Assembly (NCBI GenBank): GCA_009694215.1 | Contig: SHVN01000002.1 | Coordinates: forward strand, 25,111-89,110 | DNA: 64,000 nt | Direction: 5' to 3' | Origin: Xanthobacteraceae bacterium | GTDB lineage: Bacteria > Pseudomonadota > Alphaproteobacteria > Rhizobiales > Xanthobacteraceae | Shown here: positions 8,538 through 16,155 of the stretch, piece after piece | Layout: the number at the start of each line of letters is the position of its first letter | Numbering within the stretch: the stretch's first letter is position 1 | Translations under genes and position numbers: made by a program | Notes under the pieces: generated by a model | Told to the model about the DNA's origin: nothing | The model's database searches: none | Seen by the model: the letters and a program-made list of their open reading frames with translations, nothing else

Positions 8538-8789
8538 ATGCACCCATTTCTCGCAGTTCTTGTCGCGCCCATTATGTTTCGCTTTCGTCGCCGCGCTTCG
8601 TTAAAGCTTGAGGTAATTGCTTTACGACATCAATTGGCGACGTTGCGCCGGTGGCGGAAGGAATTGTGTATTTCCTTGTCAGTCCGTAACTTGGGTGGTT
8701 TCAGAGGAAGCTTTCAGTGGCACAACGCGGGCTCAGACCACGCGCAGCAGTCCGCTATGTACGTTATCATCCCAAAGCGGTCGTACTAG
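8538..8789 (+). pseudogene. N-terminal scrap of an integrase-core transposase
   Basis: The reading frame contains FRFRRRASLKLEVIALRHQLATLRR, which matches the N-terminal helix of integrase-core transposases (typically FRSRASLEAEILVLRHQL...). The resemblance stops within about 45 residues, and no DDE catalytic domain follows, so only the first part of the element survives. No terminal inverted repeats or target duplication could be identified. The surrounding 8.2-8.9 kb is AT-richer than the neighbouring genes. Confidence 0.45.
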
Positions 8790-8868
8790 GGCAACACGAC
8801 CACGTCGCAGTTCGCCCTTGAGCCAGCATCGTTCGCATCCGAGGCAACTGCATTTCGGGCGTGCCGTC

Positions 8869-9888
8869 CTAGCGTTGCGGTAATGAATCCAAGAGCTCCA
8901 CGAGGTACTGCTTCCAAAGCTCCGGATAGCGCGAACCGAAATGGCCGTGGGACTTGTCGCTCGCCGGCACGATAACGGACCGTGCATTGGGGATTTTCGC
9001 GACCGCCCGCTCCACCAGTCCGAGCTCGAGTGTGTTGGCCATGTCGTCGGCGAAGTTAACCGTCAGCAGGCGCGCCTTGATCTTGTCGAGGTCGGGTTCA
9101 GGGTCGTAGTCCCATGACGCTTCGAATCCGTACAAATAGTCGTTGGCATCGATTTTACGGCCGCCCTCGACGATACTGTCATACAGCGCGATGCTTTTCT
9201 CCCGGGTCGGTGCCGCTTCATAGGTTCTGACGCGGCTTTCCACGATGATGTTCTGGACGGGCAGCGCATAGACCCAATGCGACGGCTGCTTGACGTAGTT
9301 GCCGCCGTTGTAGTCAGGATCGTGGCGGATGCATTCGGTGATGATCCGGCGATAGAAAAAATTGTGACCGCTGATCGGCGCGGGCATCGCTACCAGCGGC
9401 ATCAGCCCATCCATCATGTCCGGATATTTTCCGCCCCAGATCCAGGCCTGCATGGCGCCCATCGAAAGCCCGATGATCAGCTGCAGATGGTCGACGCCGA
9501 GACCTTCGACGAGCAGTTTCTGCGCGTCGACCATGTCTTTGTAGCCATAGCGCGGGAACTTGGCGCGCAAGCCATCGCTCGGCTTGCTCGAAGCGCCACA
9601 GCCGACACCATCGGGTACGATCAGATAATACCAGGCGCTGTCGAGCGGCTGCCCTCGGCCGAACAGTTGCGGACTGAGGAGATCGATAATGGTTTTTCCG
9701 CTGCCGTTTGTGCCGTGCAGTAGCAGCACCGCATTCGTGACACAGCCTGTGGAATCGCGCCGCGGCGTTCCAAAGGTGACGTAGTGCTGGCGAAGCTCCG
9801 GAAGCGTTTCGCCGGTCTGGAAACGAAAGTCGCGGACGATGAAATCGGCTTCTGTTCTATCGGTCGCTTGCGTGGTCGAAGGGTTCAT
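8869..9888 (-). CDS. Alpha/beta hydrolase, MetX (homoserine O-acetyltransferase)-like
   Basis: About 339 residues of the alpha/beta-hydrolase MetX-like family. Landmarks in order: LLLHGTNGSGKT near the oxyanion region, GVGCGASSKPSDG, the nucleophile elbow GLSMGAMQAW with the catalytic Ser, and a C-terminal DKSHGHFGSRYPELW that should carry the catalytic His. True MetX enzymes act in methionine synthesis. The neighbours here (an orphan Bug receptor and an amidohydrolase remnant, same strand) suggest a hydrolase in uptake or degradation of some organic acid. I prefer the ATG at 9888 to the track's TTG at 9900; neither has a good ribosome site. Confidence 0.8.
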   Translation of the reverse strand: MNPSTTQATDRTEADFIVRDFRFQTGETLPELRQHYVTFGTPRRDSTGCVTNAVLLLHGTNGSGKTIIDLLSPQLFGRGQPLDSAWYYLIVPDGVGCGASSKPSDGLRAKFPRYGYKDMVDAQKLLVEGLGVDHLQLIIGLSMGAMQAWIWGGKYPDMMDGLMPLVAMPAPISGHNFFYRRIITECIRHDPDYNGGNYVKQPSHWVYALPVQNIIVESRVRTYEAAPTREKSIALYDSIVEGGRKIDANDYLYGFEASWDYDPEPDLDKIKARLLTVNFADDMANTLELGLVERAVAKIPNARSVIVPASDKSHGHFGSRYPELWKQYLVELLDSLPQR

Positions 9889-9969
9889 TGCGTTGTCCAA
9901 CGTGTATGATGGTGGGTTGCTAGGAGGGCGCCCCCGATGGGGTGCCGCGCTTGGTCTCGCATGCGTTAG

Positions 9970-10947
9970 CTATTCCGGTTTGATGCCGGCAGACTTGATC
10001 ACAGTGCCCCACTTCTCGGTCTCATCGGCAAGAAGCTTGCCGAATTGGGCTGACGATTGCGGCGACGGGACTACGCCGAGGCCGGCCAGCTTGACCTTGA
10101 CCGCCGGGTCGGCGAGCACCGCGTTGGTTTCCCTGTTGAGCCGGCCGATAATCTCGGCAGGCGTATTTCTGGGCGCGCCAAGACCGAAGGTTATAGCCAC
10201 CTCATAGCCCGGCAGCGCATCGCCAATCGTCGGCAAATCGGGCAGCGCGTCATAGCGCGCGGTTGACGTGACGGCCAGACCGCGCAGCTTGCCAATCTTG
10301 ATATGCTCGATCACCGGCGGCATGGTGGAGAAGATCGCCTGCACTTGGCCGCCGAGCAGGTCCGTCACCGCGGGCGCCAGACCCCGATAGGGCACGTGGA
10401 CTAGATCGACGCCCGCCATCGCTTTGAACAGTTCGCCCGCCACATGGACCACAGTACCAATGCCGGCCGAGGCATAACTGACCTTGCCTGGATTGGCCTT
10501 GGCATACCCTATGAATTCCGGAACCGTCGTGGCCGCAAACGACGGGTTGACCACCAGCACCAGCGGCCCGCTGGCAAGTGCTGCGACCGGTACAATGTCG
10601 CGAATGAAATTGTAATTGAGCTTGTGATAAATGGCTGCGTTGACAGCGTCCGCCGAGCTGCAAGACACAAGGCTATAGCCGTCCGGCGCCGAACGTACGA
10701 CAGCATCGATTCCCAGAGTGCCGCCGGCACCCGGTCGATTCTCGATCACGACCGGCTGGCCGAGTCGGTCCGATAGGCTTTGTCCTACTAGACGAGTGAT
10801 GACATCGGCCGCATTGCCCGGGGCAAAGCCGACCACGACGCGCACCGGCTTGGCCGGATAAGCTTGCGCACTTGCCGTCCTTGGCAGGGTTGGCAGGCAG
10901 ACAGCTCCTGCCGCCAAGTGAAGGAAAGTTCGGCGGGGAAGTGTCAT
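9970..10947 (-). CDS. Bug/TctC family tripartite tricarboxylate receptor, orphan
   Basis: 325-residue periplasmic binding protein. The N-terminus MTLPRRTFLHLAAG is Tat-like (RRTFL), with cleavage near ASA-QAYP. The mature start YPAKPVRVVVGFAPGNAADV and the VIENRPGAGGTLG block are diagnostic of the Bug family. VPYRGLAPAVTDLLGGQVQA is the usual central segment. AGGAGG lies seven bases before the ATG. No TctA or TctB membrane genes lie nearby, which is common for Bug proteins. It is followed on the same strand by a hydrolase gene and preceded by a truncated amidohydrolase, probably the remains of one catabolic operon. The ligand is unknown. Confidence 0.9.
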   Translation of the reverse strand: MTLPRRTFLHLAAGAVCLPTLPRTASAQAYPAKPVRVVVGFAPGNAADVITRLVGQSLSDRLGQPVVIENRPGAGGTLGIDAVVRSAPDGYSLVSCSSADAVNAAIYHKLNYNFIRDIVPVAALASGPLVLVVNPSFAATTVPEFIGYAKANPGKVSYASAGIGTVVHVAGELFKAMAGVDLVHVPYRGLAPAVTDLLGGQVQAIFSTMPPVIEHIKIGKLRGLAVTSTARYDALPDLPTIGDALPGYEVAITFGLGAPRNTPAEIIGRLNRETNAVLADPAVKVKLAGLGVVPSPQSSAQFGKLLADETEKWGTVIKSAGIKPE

Positions 10948-11023
10948 GGCTCAACCTCCTGGTCTATTTCGATGATTTTAGCGGTCTCTCAACGGCTGCC
11001 CGCAGAAGCTACGCGGCCTAAAT

Positions 11024-11347
11024 CTAAAAGGCGACCGACAATTCTCCCAGCTTCGCAGACTTGGAGAACCCGAAGAATCGAGACGGATTGTCCCAGAGAA
11101 TTTTCTGGCGGACTTCCTCGCTGGGTACCCAACCACTGAACACGCTGGCCTCGCGACCATATTCAACCGGGGCGATTTTCATCGGGCGCTTCTCCGGCCC
11201 GACGTCGGGGTTCAAGAAGGACCAATCCGAACCCCATATGCACCGGTTCACTCCAAAAGCGTTCAGGAGCTCGACCGCATAGGGTTTGACATCCTCGTAA
11301 GACTGTTCCCTCGCGGAAATCCGGAAGCCGCCGGAAAGTTTGATGAC
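11024..11347 (-). pseudogene. C-terminal remnant of an amidohydrolase (COG3618-like)
   Basis: Reading the minus strand from about 11347 gives VIKLSGGFRISAREQSYEDV, then NRCIWGSDWSFLNPDVG and DNPSRFFGF before TAG at 11024. The WGSDW block and the terminal NP.R.FGF are typical of TIM-barrel metal-dependent hydrolases of the 2-pyrone-4,6-dicarboxylate lactonase group. About 100 of roughly 280 residues remain. Upstream the sequence becomes an unrelated Lys/Asp-rich stretch in another frame (MSTDKDKDKPEQ), so the 5' two thirds were lost at a junction near 11347. The ORF track splits it into fragments. Confidence 0.7.
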
Positions 11348-11444
11348 GGCGCTGCTCGGGTTTGTCCTTGTCTTTGTCCGTACTCATATGCGGATCTCAT
11401 CGTTAGCGCTGTTAAATATTTTGCGTGCGTAGGCCGCCGTTCGG

Positions 11445-11564
11445 CTAGCCGCTACACTCTCTCAGAGCGAGCAGGTTGTCGTTCCAGTAGCCGTCCGCGT
11501 GGGTGCGGAGGTATTCGCCGCTCGGGCCGTTCACGACGGCGACTTCGGCGCGCTTGCCATTGCA
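11445..11564 (-). pseudogene. C-terminal fragment of a DUF3892 protein
   Basis: About 39 codons on the minus strand ending in TAG at 11445 read NGKRAEVAVVNG, then YLRTHADGYWNDNLL, then ALREC. The YL.T.ADG..NDNLL.L.EC ending is characteristic of the small DUF3892 domain. The N-terminal half is missing and no start codon precedes it. It lies between the amidohydrolase remnant and the stem-loop at 11.6 kb, so the stretch 10.95-11.65 kb looks like a graveyard of recombined gene ends. Confidence 0.55.
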
Positions 11565-11592
11565 AGAAGCTGACGCAAGAAGATGCGCTCAG

Positions 11593-11638
11593 GCAAATAC
11601 GAAAGCCCCTGGAAATTGCCAGGGGCTTTCGTATTTGC
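11593..11638. terminator. Perfect 20-bp stem-loop downstream of the GST gene
   Basis: GCAAATACGAAAGCCCCTGG is followed, after the 6-base loop AAATTG, by its exact reverse complement. The stem begins 31 bases beyond the stop of the minus-strand GST gene, the position of a terminator. No T tract follows on either strand, so a bidirectional terminator or another structured element is possible. Confidence 0.6.
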
Positions 11639-11668
11639 GGGCCAACGACGGAGCGGTGGTAGCTGGAG

Positions 11669-12655
11669 CTAACTAACAAATCGGTCGCGGTCGTGCGGCG
11701 CGGTGAAGTCGAGCTCGGGGCCGAGCGGCATGATGCCGGTCGGGTTCACCTTGCGCTGGCTGCCGTAATAATGTCGCTTGATGTGGTCGATGCTGACGGT
11801 CTCATCGACGCCCGGCACCTGATAGAGATCGCGCAGGTAGTTCGACAGGTTCGCGTAGTCGCCGATGCGCCGCAGGTTACACTTGAAGTGGCTGTAGTAG
11901 ACCGCGTCGAAGCGGATCAGCGTGGGGAACAGCCGCCAGTCCGCCTCGGTCAGGCGCGGGCCCGCGACGTAACGCTGCCGGTACAGGCGCCGCTCCAGAT
12001 CGTCCAGCGCTCCGAACACGTTGCGGAATGCCTCCTCGTAGGCTGGCTGCGCGGTGGCGAAGCCCGCGCGATAGACGCCGTTGTTGACGTTAGGATAGAC
12101 CAGATCGTTGATGGCATCGATCTCGCTCCGCAGCTCCGGCGGATAATAGTCGGCGCTCTCGTTGGTCAGCGCGTCGAACGCTGAATTGAGCATCCGGATG
12201 ATCTCGGAGGATTCGTTGCTGACGATGGTCTTGCGCTGTTTGTCCCACAGCACGGGAACCGTCACCCGGCCGGTGTATTTGGCATCCGCCAGCAGATAGA
12301 TCTCCGAGACTTTTTGCGTCCCGTTCACCGGGTCGCCGCTCGATCCCTCGTCTTTGTCGAAGGTCCAGCCCTGCTCGCCCATATGCCAGGACGTGACCGA
12401 CATCGAGATGACGTTCTCCAGCCTTTTGAGATGCCGGAAGATGATGGTGCGGTGCGCCCAGGGGCAGGCGAGCGAGACATAGAGATGATAGCGGCCGGTC
12501 TCCGCGGCAAAGCCGCCTTCGCCGGAGGGGCCGGGGCTGCCGTCGGGAGTGATCCAGTTGCGGAATTTCGTGGTCGGCCGGTTGAAGCGGCCGTCCTGCA
12601 TCCGCGACTTGTCGAAGCTGTCGTCGCGCCAAACGCCGTCGACCAAAAGTCCCAT
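11669..12655 (-). CDS. yqjG: Glutathionyl-hydroquinone reductase / Ecm4-YqjG family GST
   Basis: 328 residues starting MGLLVDGVWRD. The omega/xi-class GST N-terminal thioredoxin fold carries the catalytic Cys in SLACPWAHRT, followed by VSNESSEIIRML for glutathione binding and the all-helical C-terminal domain with YPNVNNGVYRAGFA. Enzymes of this group reduce glutathionyl-hydroquinones with glutathione in the cytoplasm. The track ORF extends almost 1 kb further upstream across the opposite-strand GNAT gene; that extension is a shadow, and the Met at 12655, preceded by GGAGAGG, is the family start. It is divergent from the GNAT gene. Confidence 0.9.
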   Translation of the reverse strand: MGLLVDGVWRDDSFDKSRMQDGRFNRPTTKFRNWITPDGSPGPSGEGGFAAETGRYHLYVSLACPWAHRTIIFRHLKRLENVISMSVTSWHMGEQGWTFDKDEGSSGDPVNGTQKVSEIYLLADAKYTGRVTVPVLWDKQRKTIVSNESSEIIRMLNSAFDALTNESADYYPPELRSEIDAINDLVYPNVNNGVYRAGFATAQPAYEEAFRNVFGALDDLERRLYRQRYVAGPRLTEADWRLFPTLIRFDAVYYSHFKCNLRRIGDYANLSNYLRDLYQVPGVDETVSIDHIKRHYYGSQRKVNPTGIMPLGPELDFTAPHDRDRFVS

Positions 12656-12760
12656 CGGCCTCTCCAATGCTGTCGGGGGCAATGTAGGCGCTGGAAGCCC
12701 CAAGCGACAGAGATGGACCCGCTTCACCCCAGGTGCTATCCGCCATGATGGGCCAGCGCC

Positions 12761-13270
12761 ATGAACGACCTTTCCCTCACCATCCTGCCGGAATCGTCGG
12801 ACGACGCGCTGGCGATCGATCGCTTGAACGCGCGGACCTTCGGGCCGGGTCGGTTCGCCAAGACCGCCTACCGGATCCGCGAGGAAGTCACGCATATTCC
12901 GGAGCTTTCGTTCACGGCGCGGGTCGGTACGCTGCTGGTCGGCTCGGTGCGGCTCTCGCCGATTGCGATCGGGCAGGCGAAGGCCCTGCTGCTCGGCCCT
13001 CTGACCGTTGAGCCGCCGTTCCGCGACCGCGGCATCGGCCAGGCGCTCATGGCGCGGGCACTGGCGGAGGCTAAGGACAAGGGCCACCGGCTCGTGGTCC
13101 TGGTGGGCGACGAGCCCTACTACGGCAAGGCAGGCTTCAGGACCGTTCCCAAAGGCCAGGTGACCATGGACGGTCCGGTCGATCCGGCGCGGCTCCTGAT
13201 CGCGGAACTGATCCCCGGCGCCTTCGACGGCGTCGGCGGCACGATCCGGCCCGACTGGAACGGCCGATAA
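12761..13270 (+). CDS. GNAT family N-acetyltransferase (YhbS-like)
   Basis: 169 residues with a complete GNAT fold. LLGPLTVEPPFRDRGIGQAL contains the acetyl-CoA pyrophosphate loop (R-x-x-G-I-G). LVVLVGDEPYYGKAGFR is the usual strand-5 and Tyr region of the YhbS subgroup. The C-terminus continues past the core with LLIAELIPGAFDG. The acceptor substrate is not predictable. It is divergent from the GST gene, with about 105 bases between their starts that must hold both promoters. Confidence 0.88.
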   Translation: MNDLSLTILPESSDDALAIDRLNARTFGPGRFAKTAYRIREEVTHIPELSFTARVGTLLVGSVRLSPIAIGQAKALLLGPLTVEPPFRDRGIGQALMARALAEAKDKGHRLVVLVGDEPYYGKAGFRTVPKGQVTMDGPVDPARLLIAELIPGAFDGVGGTIRPDWNGR

Positions 13271-13360
13271 ATTGCCCTGTGAATTGTCTTGCCTGCGCAA
13301 CAGGCCGGCGCGAAGGTTCGGCGACGCGCAATTCCCGCGCACCCAAGCGAGTGCGATGCC

Positions 13361-13663
13361 ATGAAACGCTTGATGATGTTGACGATCGCCGCCGCGATCG
13401 GGGCAACGCTCCCCGCGCAGGCGCAGAAGTAGCAGTTCGATCTCTCCACCACGACCTGCAAGAGGTTCTTCGAGTACGACAAGGACAATCTGGCGATCAT
13501 GTTGATGTGGCTTGACGGCTATTACGCCGAGGATGACGCGCCGCCGATCGTCGATTTCGACAAGATGGCGGAGAACAGCAAGAAGCTTGGCGAATACTGC
13601 GGCAAGAACCCGGGCCACAGCGTGATCACCGCCGCCGACAAGGTCATGGGCGGCGACAAGTAG
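13361..13663 (+). pseudogene. HdeB-family periplasmic protein interrupted by an in-frame TAG
   Basis: The frame starts at ATG 13361 with a signal peptide (MKRLMMLTIAAAIGATLPAQAQK). TAG is codon 24 (13430-13432), and the frame then continues open to TAG at 13661. The rest is a normal HdeA/HdeB-like domain with two Cys (TCKRFFEYDKDN, MLMWLDGYYAEDDAPPIVDF, GEYCGKNPG). The next gene is an intact paralogue that reads through at this position. A single C-to-T change (CAG to TAG) explains the break. HdeB-type proteins are small periplasmic acid-stress chaperones. No downstream start would restore export. Confidence 0.8.
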
Positions 13664-13772
13664 CGGTGTCCGCGGCGGCGGTATGATGGGGCCGACCGCC
13701 CGGCCGGTTTCCTTGTTACCTGTTCATGCGTCCGGCGCGCGCGCTATCCCGCGCCGCGAACGGGTGCAATCC

Positions 13773-14066
13773 ATGAACAAGTCGCTGATGCTGACGATCG
13801 CCGTGGCGCTGCTGGCTGCGTCGCCGGGGCATGCCCAGCGGCTGGATCTCGCGGCCGTCAAATGCCGGGACCTTCTTGCCACCGCCAACAAGGACAATTT
13901 CGTGCCGATCCTGATGTGGCTGGGAGGCTACTACAGCGAGGAGAATGCCTCTCCGATCGTCGACTTCAACACGATGAGAGAACACGGCGGCAGGATCAGC
14001 GAGCACTGCGGCAGGAATCCGGGCGACAGCGTGATCGACGCGGCGGAAAAGGTGCTGGGCAAATAG
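13773..14066 (+). CDS. HdeB-family small periplasmic protein
   Basis: 97 residues with a signal peptide (MNKSLMLTIAVALLAASPGHAQ) and a short helical domain with two Cys that should form a disulfide (AAVKCRDLL and SEHCGRNPGD). The block LMWLGGYYSEENASPIVDFN is shared with the broken paralogue just upstream; the two are a tandem duplication about 410 bases apart. HdeB relatives bind unfolded periplasmic proteins under acid stress, though rhizobial members are not well characterised. The track start at 13683 adds 30 residues without a signal sequence; MNKSLML is the better start. It converges with the large membrane-protein operon. Confidence 0.82.
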   Translation: MNKSLMLTIAVALLAASPGHAQRLDLAAVKCRDLLATANKDNFVPILMWLGGYYSEENASPIVDFNTMREHGGRISEHCGRNPGDSVIDAAEKVLGK

Positions 14067-14075
14067 CAGGCGCGG

Positions 14076-16145
14076 TCAGCGGCCCTCTCTGGCCCAAGTT
14101 GCCGCGAGCGCCCCGACCAGCAGCAGCAGGCCGAGCAGGCCTGCGAACATCGGTAGCACGCCGATGCCGCGCACGACGCTGGCGTCGCGCATCTTCAATC
14201 CCAGCCAATCGTCGCCGCGATAGGTGTCGCTCGACCGCATGGCGACGATCCGCGGCAGCGCCACGGCGCCAGATGCATCCGCCAGCCGCCGCGCATCGCC
14301 GCCAGTCGCCGCCGCGAAAAGACCCAGCACCTCGGTGGTCGACGTCACCTCGGCGAACTCGCGCGGGTTGGGCGGGCCGACGTTGACCAGCGCGTTAAGC
14401 TTGCCGTCGGTGGCGCGCCACAGACCGAGCTCGGTCGCCCGGATCGAGCCGCGCCACAGGCCGGGATCGCCCGCCGCGAGCGTGACGGCGCGCGTCACGC
14501 CCGACGGCAGGGTCAGCGTCACCTCGCTCACGCTGTCGGCCATGGTCTGGCGCTCGATCAGGAGATCGCGGCCGCGCACGATCAGGCGCAGCGCCTCCTC
14601 TTCAAGATCGGGTTGCTTCATCAGCCAGTGCGACAGCCGTCGCATCAGGTCGAGGTGTGGCCCGCCGCCCTCGAAGCCGCGCGCCCAGAGCCAGATGTGG
14701 TCGGACAGCAGGAGGCCGACCCGGCCTTCGCCCTCGCGCGAGAGCACGAGCAGCGGCTTCTTGTCGGGACCGTCGATGATGGTGGTGCCGTTGGCGGCGC
14801 GGGTGTCGACGAGACGGAACCAGCGGCTCCAGTGCGGCGGGTTAGTGTCGGAGCCCGCAAGGCCCCGTGTCACTGGATGACGCTTGCCGGCCTCGCTCAA
14901 TTGTGCGTGGAACGGCATCTCGACGGTCCGCCCGTTCGGCTCCGCCGGCAGGATCTGTTCGAGCGGCGTGCGCCAGAGGCTGGTCTGGCTTGCGTAGTCG
15001 GGGCCGGCCGCGACCAGCACGGCGCCGCCCTCCTGCACGTAGCGGGCGATGTTGTCGAAATAGATGATCGGCAGCACGCCCTGGCGGGCGTAACGGTCGA
15101 AGATGATGAGGTGAAAATCCTTGATCTTCTGCTGGAACAGCTCGCGGGTCGGAAACGCGATCAGCGACAGTTCGTTGATCGGCGTGCCGTCCTGCTTCTC
15201 CGGCGGGCGCAGGATGGTGAAATGGACGAGATCGACGCTGGCGTCGGATTTCAGAAGATTGCGCCAGGTGCGCTCGCCGGCATGCGGCTCGCCCGAGACC
15301 AGCAGCACGCGGAGCTTGTCGCGCACGCCATCGATCGAGACCACGGCGCGGTTGTTCACCGGGGTAAGTTCCCCTTCGAGTGGCGAGGCCTCGATCTCGA
15401 CGATGTTCGGCCCCGCGTGCGGGATCGGAATCCGCGCGTTGACGGTGTTACCCGGCGTGACGTTGCGGCGCTCCAGCACCTCGCCGTCGCGGCGGATGGT
15501 GACCTCGGCGGGAGTTGGCCGCGCGCCCTGGTCCTCGACGCGATAGACGATGGTCTGCGACTGGCCGACAATGCCGAAGCGCGGCGTCGTCACCAGCACC
15601 ACGCGGCGGTCGCGCTCGTTGCGGGCGCCGGTGATCAGCGCGTGGACCGGCGCGTTGAAGCCCAGCGCCGCCACCTCCGCCGGCATGTCGTGGACGCGGC
15701 CGTCGGTCAGCATGATCGCGCCGGCGACGCGGTCGGGCGGTACGTCGGCCAGCTCCGCGCTGAGCGCGGAGAACAGCCGGGTGCCGTCGGTCTCGCCGTC
15801 GGCTTCGCCCGCCTCGACGAAACGCACGTCGAGGCCGGGGATGCGGCCGAGCCGCTCGGCCAGCATCGCGCGCGCGGTCTCGGTCTGCTTGATGCGGTCG
15901 CCGAAATTCTGGCTCGGGCTCTTGTCGATGACGACTGCCACCACCGACGACAGCGGCTCGCGGTCCTCGCGCGTGAATGACGGGTTCGCGAGCGCCAGCA
16001 CCATCATGGCGAGCGCCAGTGCGCGAACGGCCCAGCCGCGGCTCCGCACGAAGGCGAGCAGCGCCACCAGTATAACCGCAAGCGCCAGCGCCGCCCACAG
16101 AACGTAGGACGGGACCAGCGGCGCGAAGTTGATGCCGAAACCCAC
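14076..16145 (-). CDS. Membrane protein with VWA-like and glutamine amidotransferase-like domains
   Basis: 689 residues. Two N-terminal helices (YVLWAALALAVILVALLAF, RALALAMMVLALANP) precede a VWA-like region (VVAVVIDKSPSQNF, GAIMLTDGRVHD). A glutamine-amidotransferase-like fold follows (VLLVSGEPHAGERTWRNLL, HLIIFDRYARQGVLP, EGGAVLVAAGPDYAS). A final helix lies at the C-terminus. I see no Cys-His-Glu triad that would prove amidotransferase activity. The GTG start has AAGGA seven bases upstream. It is the last gene of the moxR operon, 10 nt after the DUF4159 gene, so it likely belongs to the same envelope-associated MoxR/VWA complex. Confidence 0.8.
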   Translation of the reverse strand: MGFGINFAPLVPSYVLWAALALAVILVALLAFVRSRGWAVRALALAMMVLALANPSFTREDREPLSSVVAVVIDKSPSQNFGDRIKQTETARAMLAERLGRIPGLDVRFVEAGEADGETDGTRLFSALSAELADVPPDRVAGAIMLTDGRVHDMPAEVAALGFNAPVHALITGARNERDRRVVLVTTPRFGIVGQSQTIVYRVEDQGARPTPAEVTIRRDGEVLERRNVTPGNTVNARIPIPHAGPNIVEIEASPLEGELTPVNNRAVVSIDGVRDKLRVLLVSGEPHAGERTWRNLLKSDASVDLVHFTILRPPEKQDGTPINELSLIAFPTRELFQQKIKDFHLIIFDRYARQGVLPIIYFDNIARYVQEGGAVLVAAGPDYASQTSLWRTPLEQILPAEPNGRTVEMPFHAQLSEAGKRHPVTRGLAGSDTNPPHWSRWFRLVDTRAANGTTIIDGPDKKPLLVLSREGEGRVGLLLSDHIWLWARGFEGGGPHLDLMRRLSHWLMKQPDLEEEALRLIVRGRDLLIERQTMADSVSEVTLTLPSGVTRAVTLAAGDPGLWRGSIRATELGLWRATDGKLNALVNVGPPNPREFAEVTSTTEVLGLFAAATGGDARRLADASGAVALPRIVAMRSSDTYRGDDWLGLKMRDASVVRGIGVLPMFAGLLGLLLLVGALAATWAREGR

Positions 16146-16155
16146 GATGCGTTCC

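Noticed and set aside
11593-11638. The 20-bp inverted repeat as an insertion-sequence terminus or tRNA arm
   Set aside because: No transposase, target duplication or tRNA features accompany it, and it lies where the GST terminator is expected.
11669-13618. 649-residue version of the GST gene
   Set aside because: The upstream half is antisense to the GNAT and hdeB genes; family homology begins at the Met at 12655.
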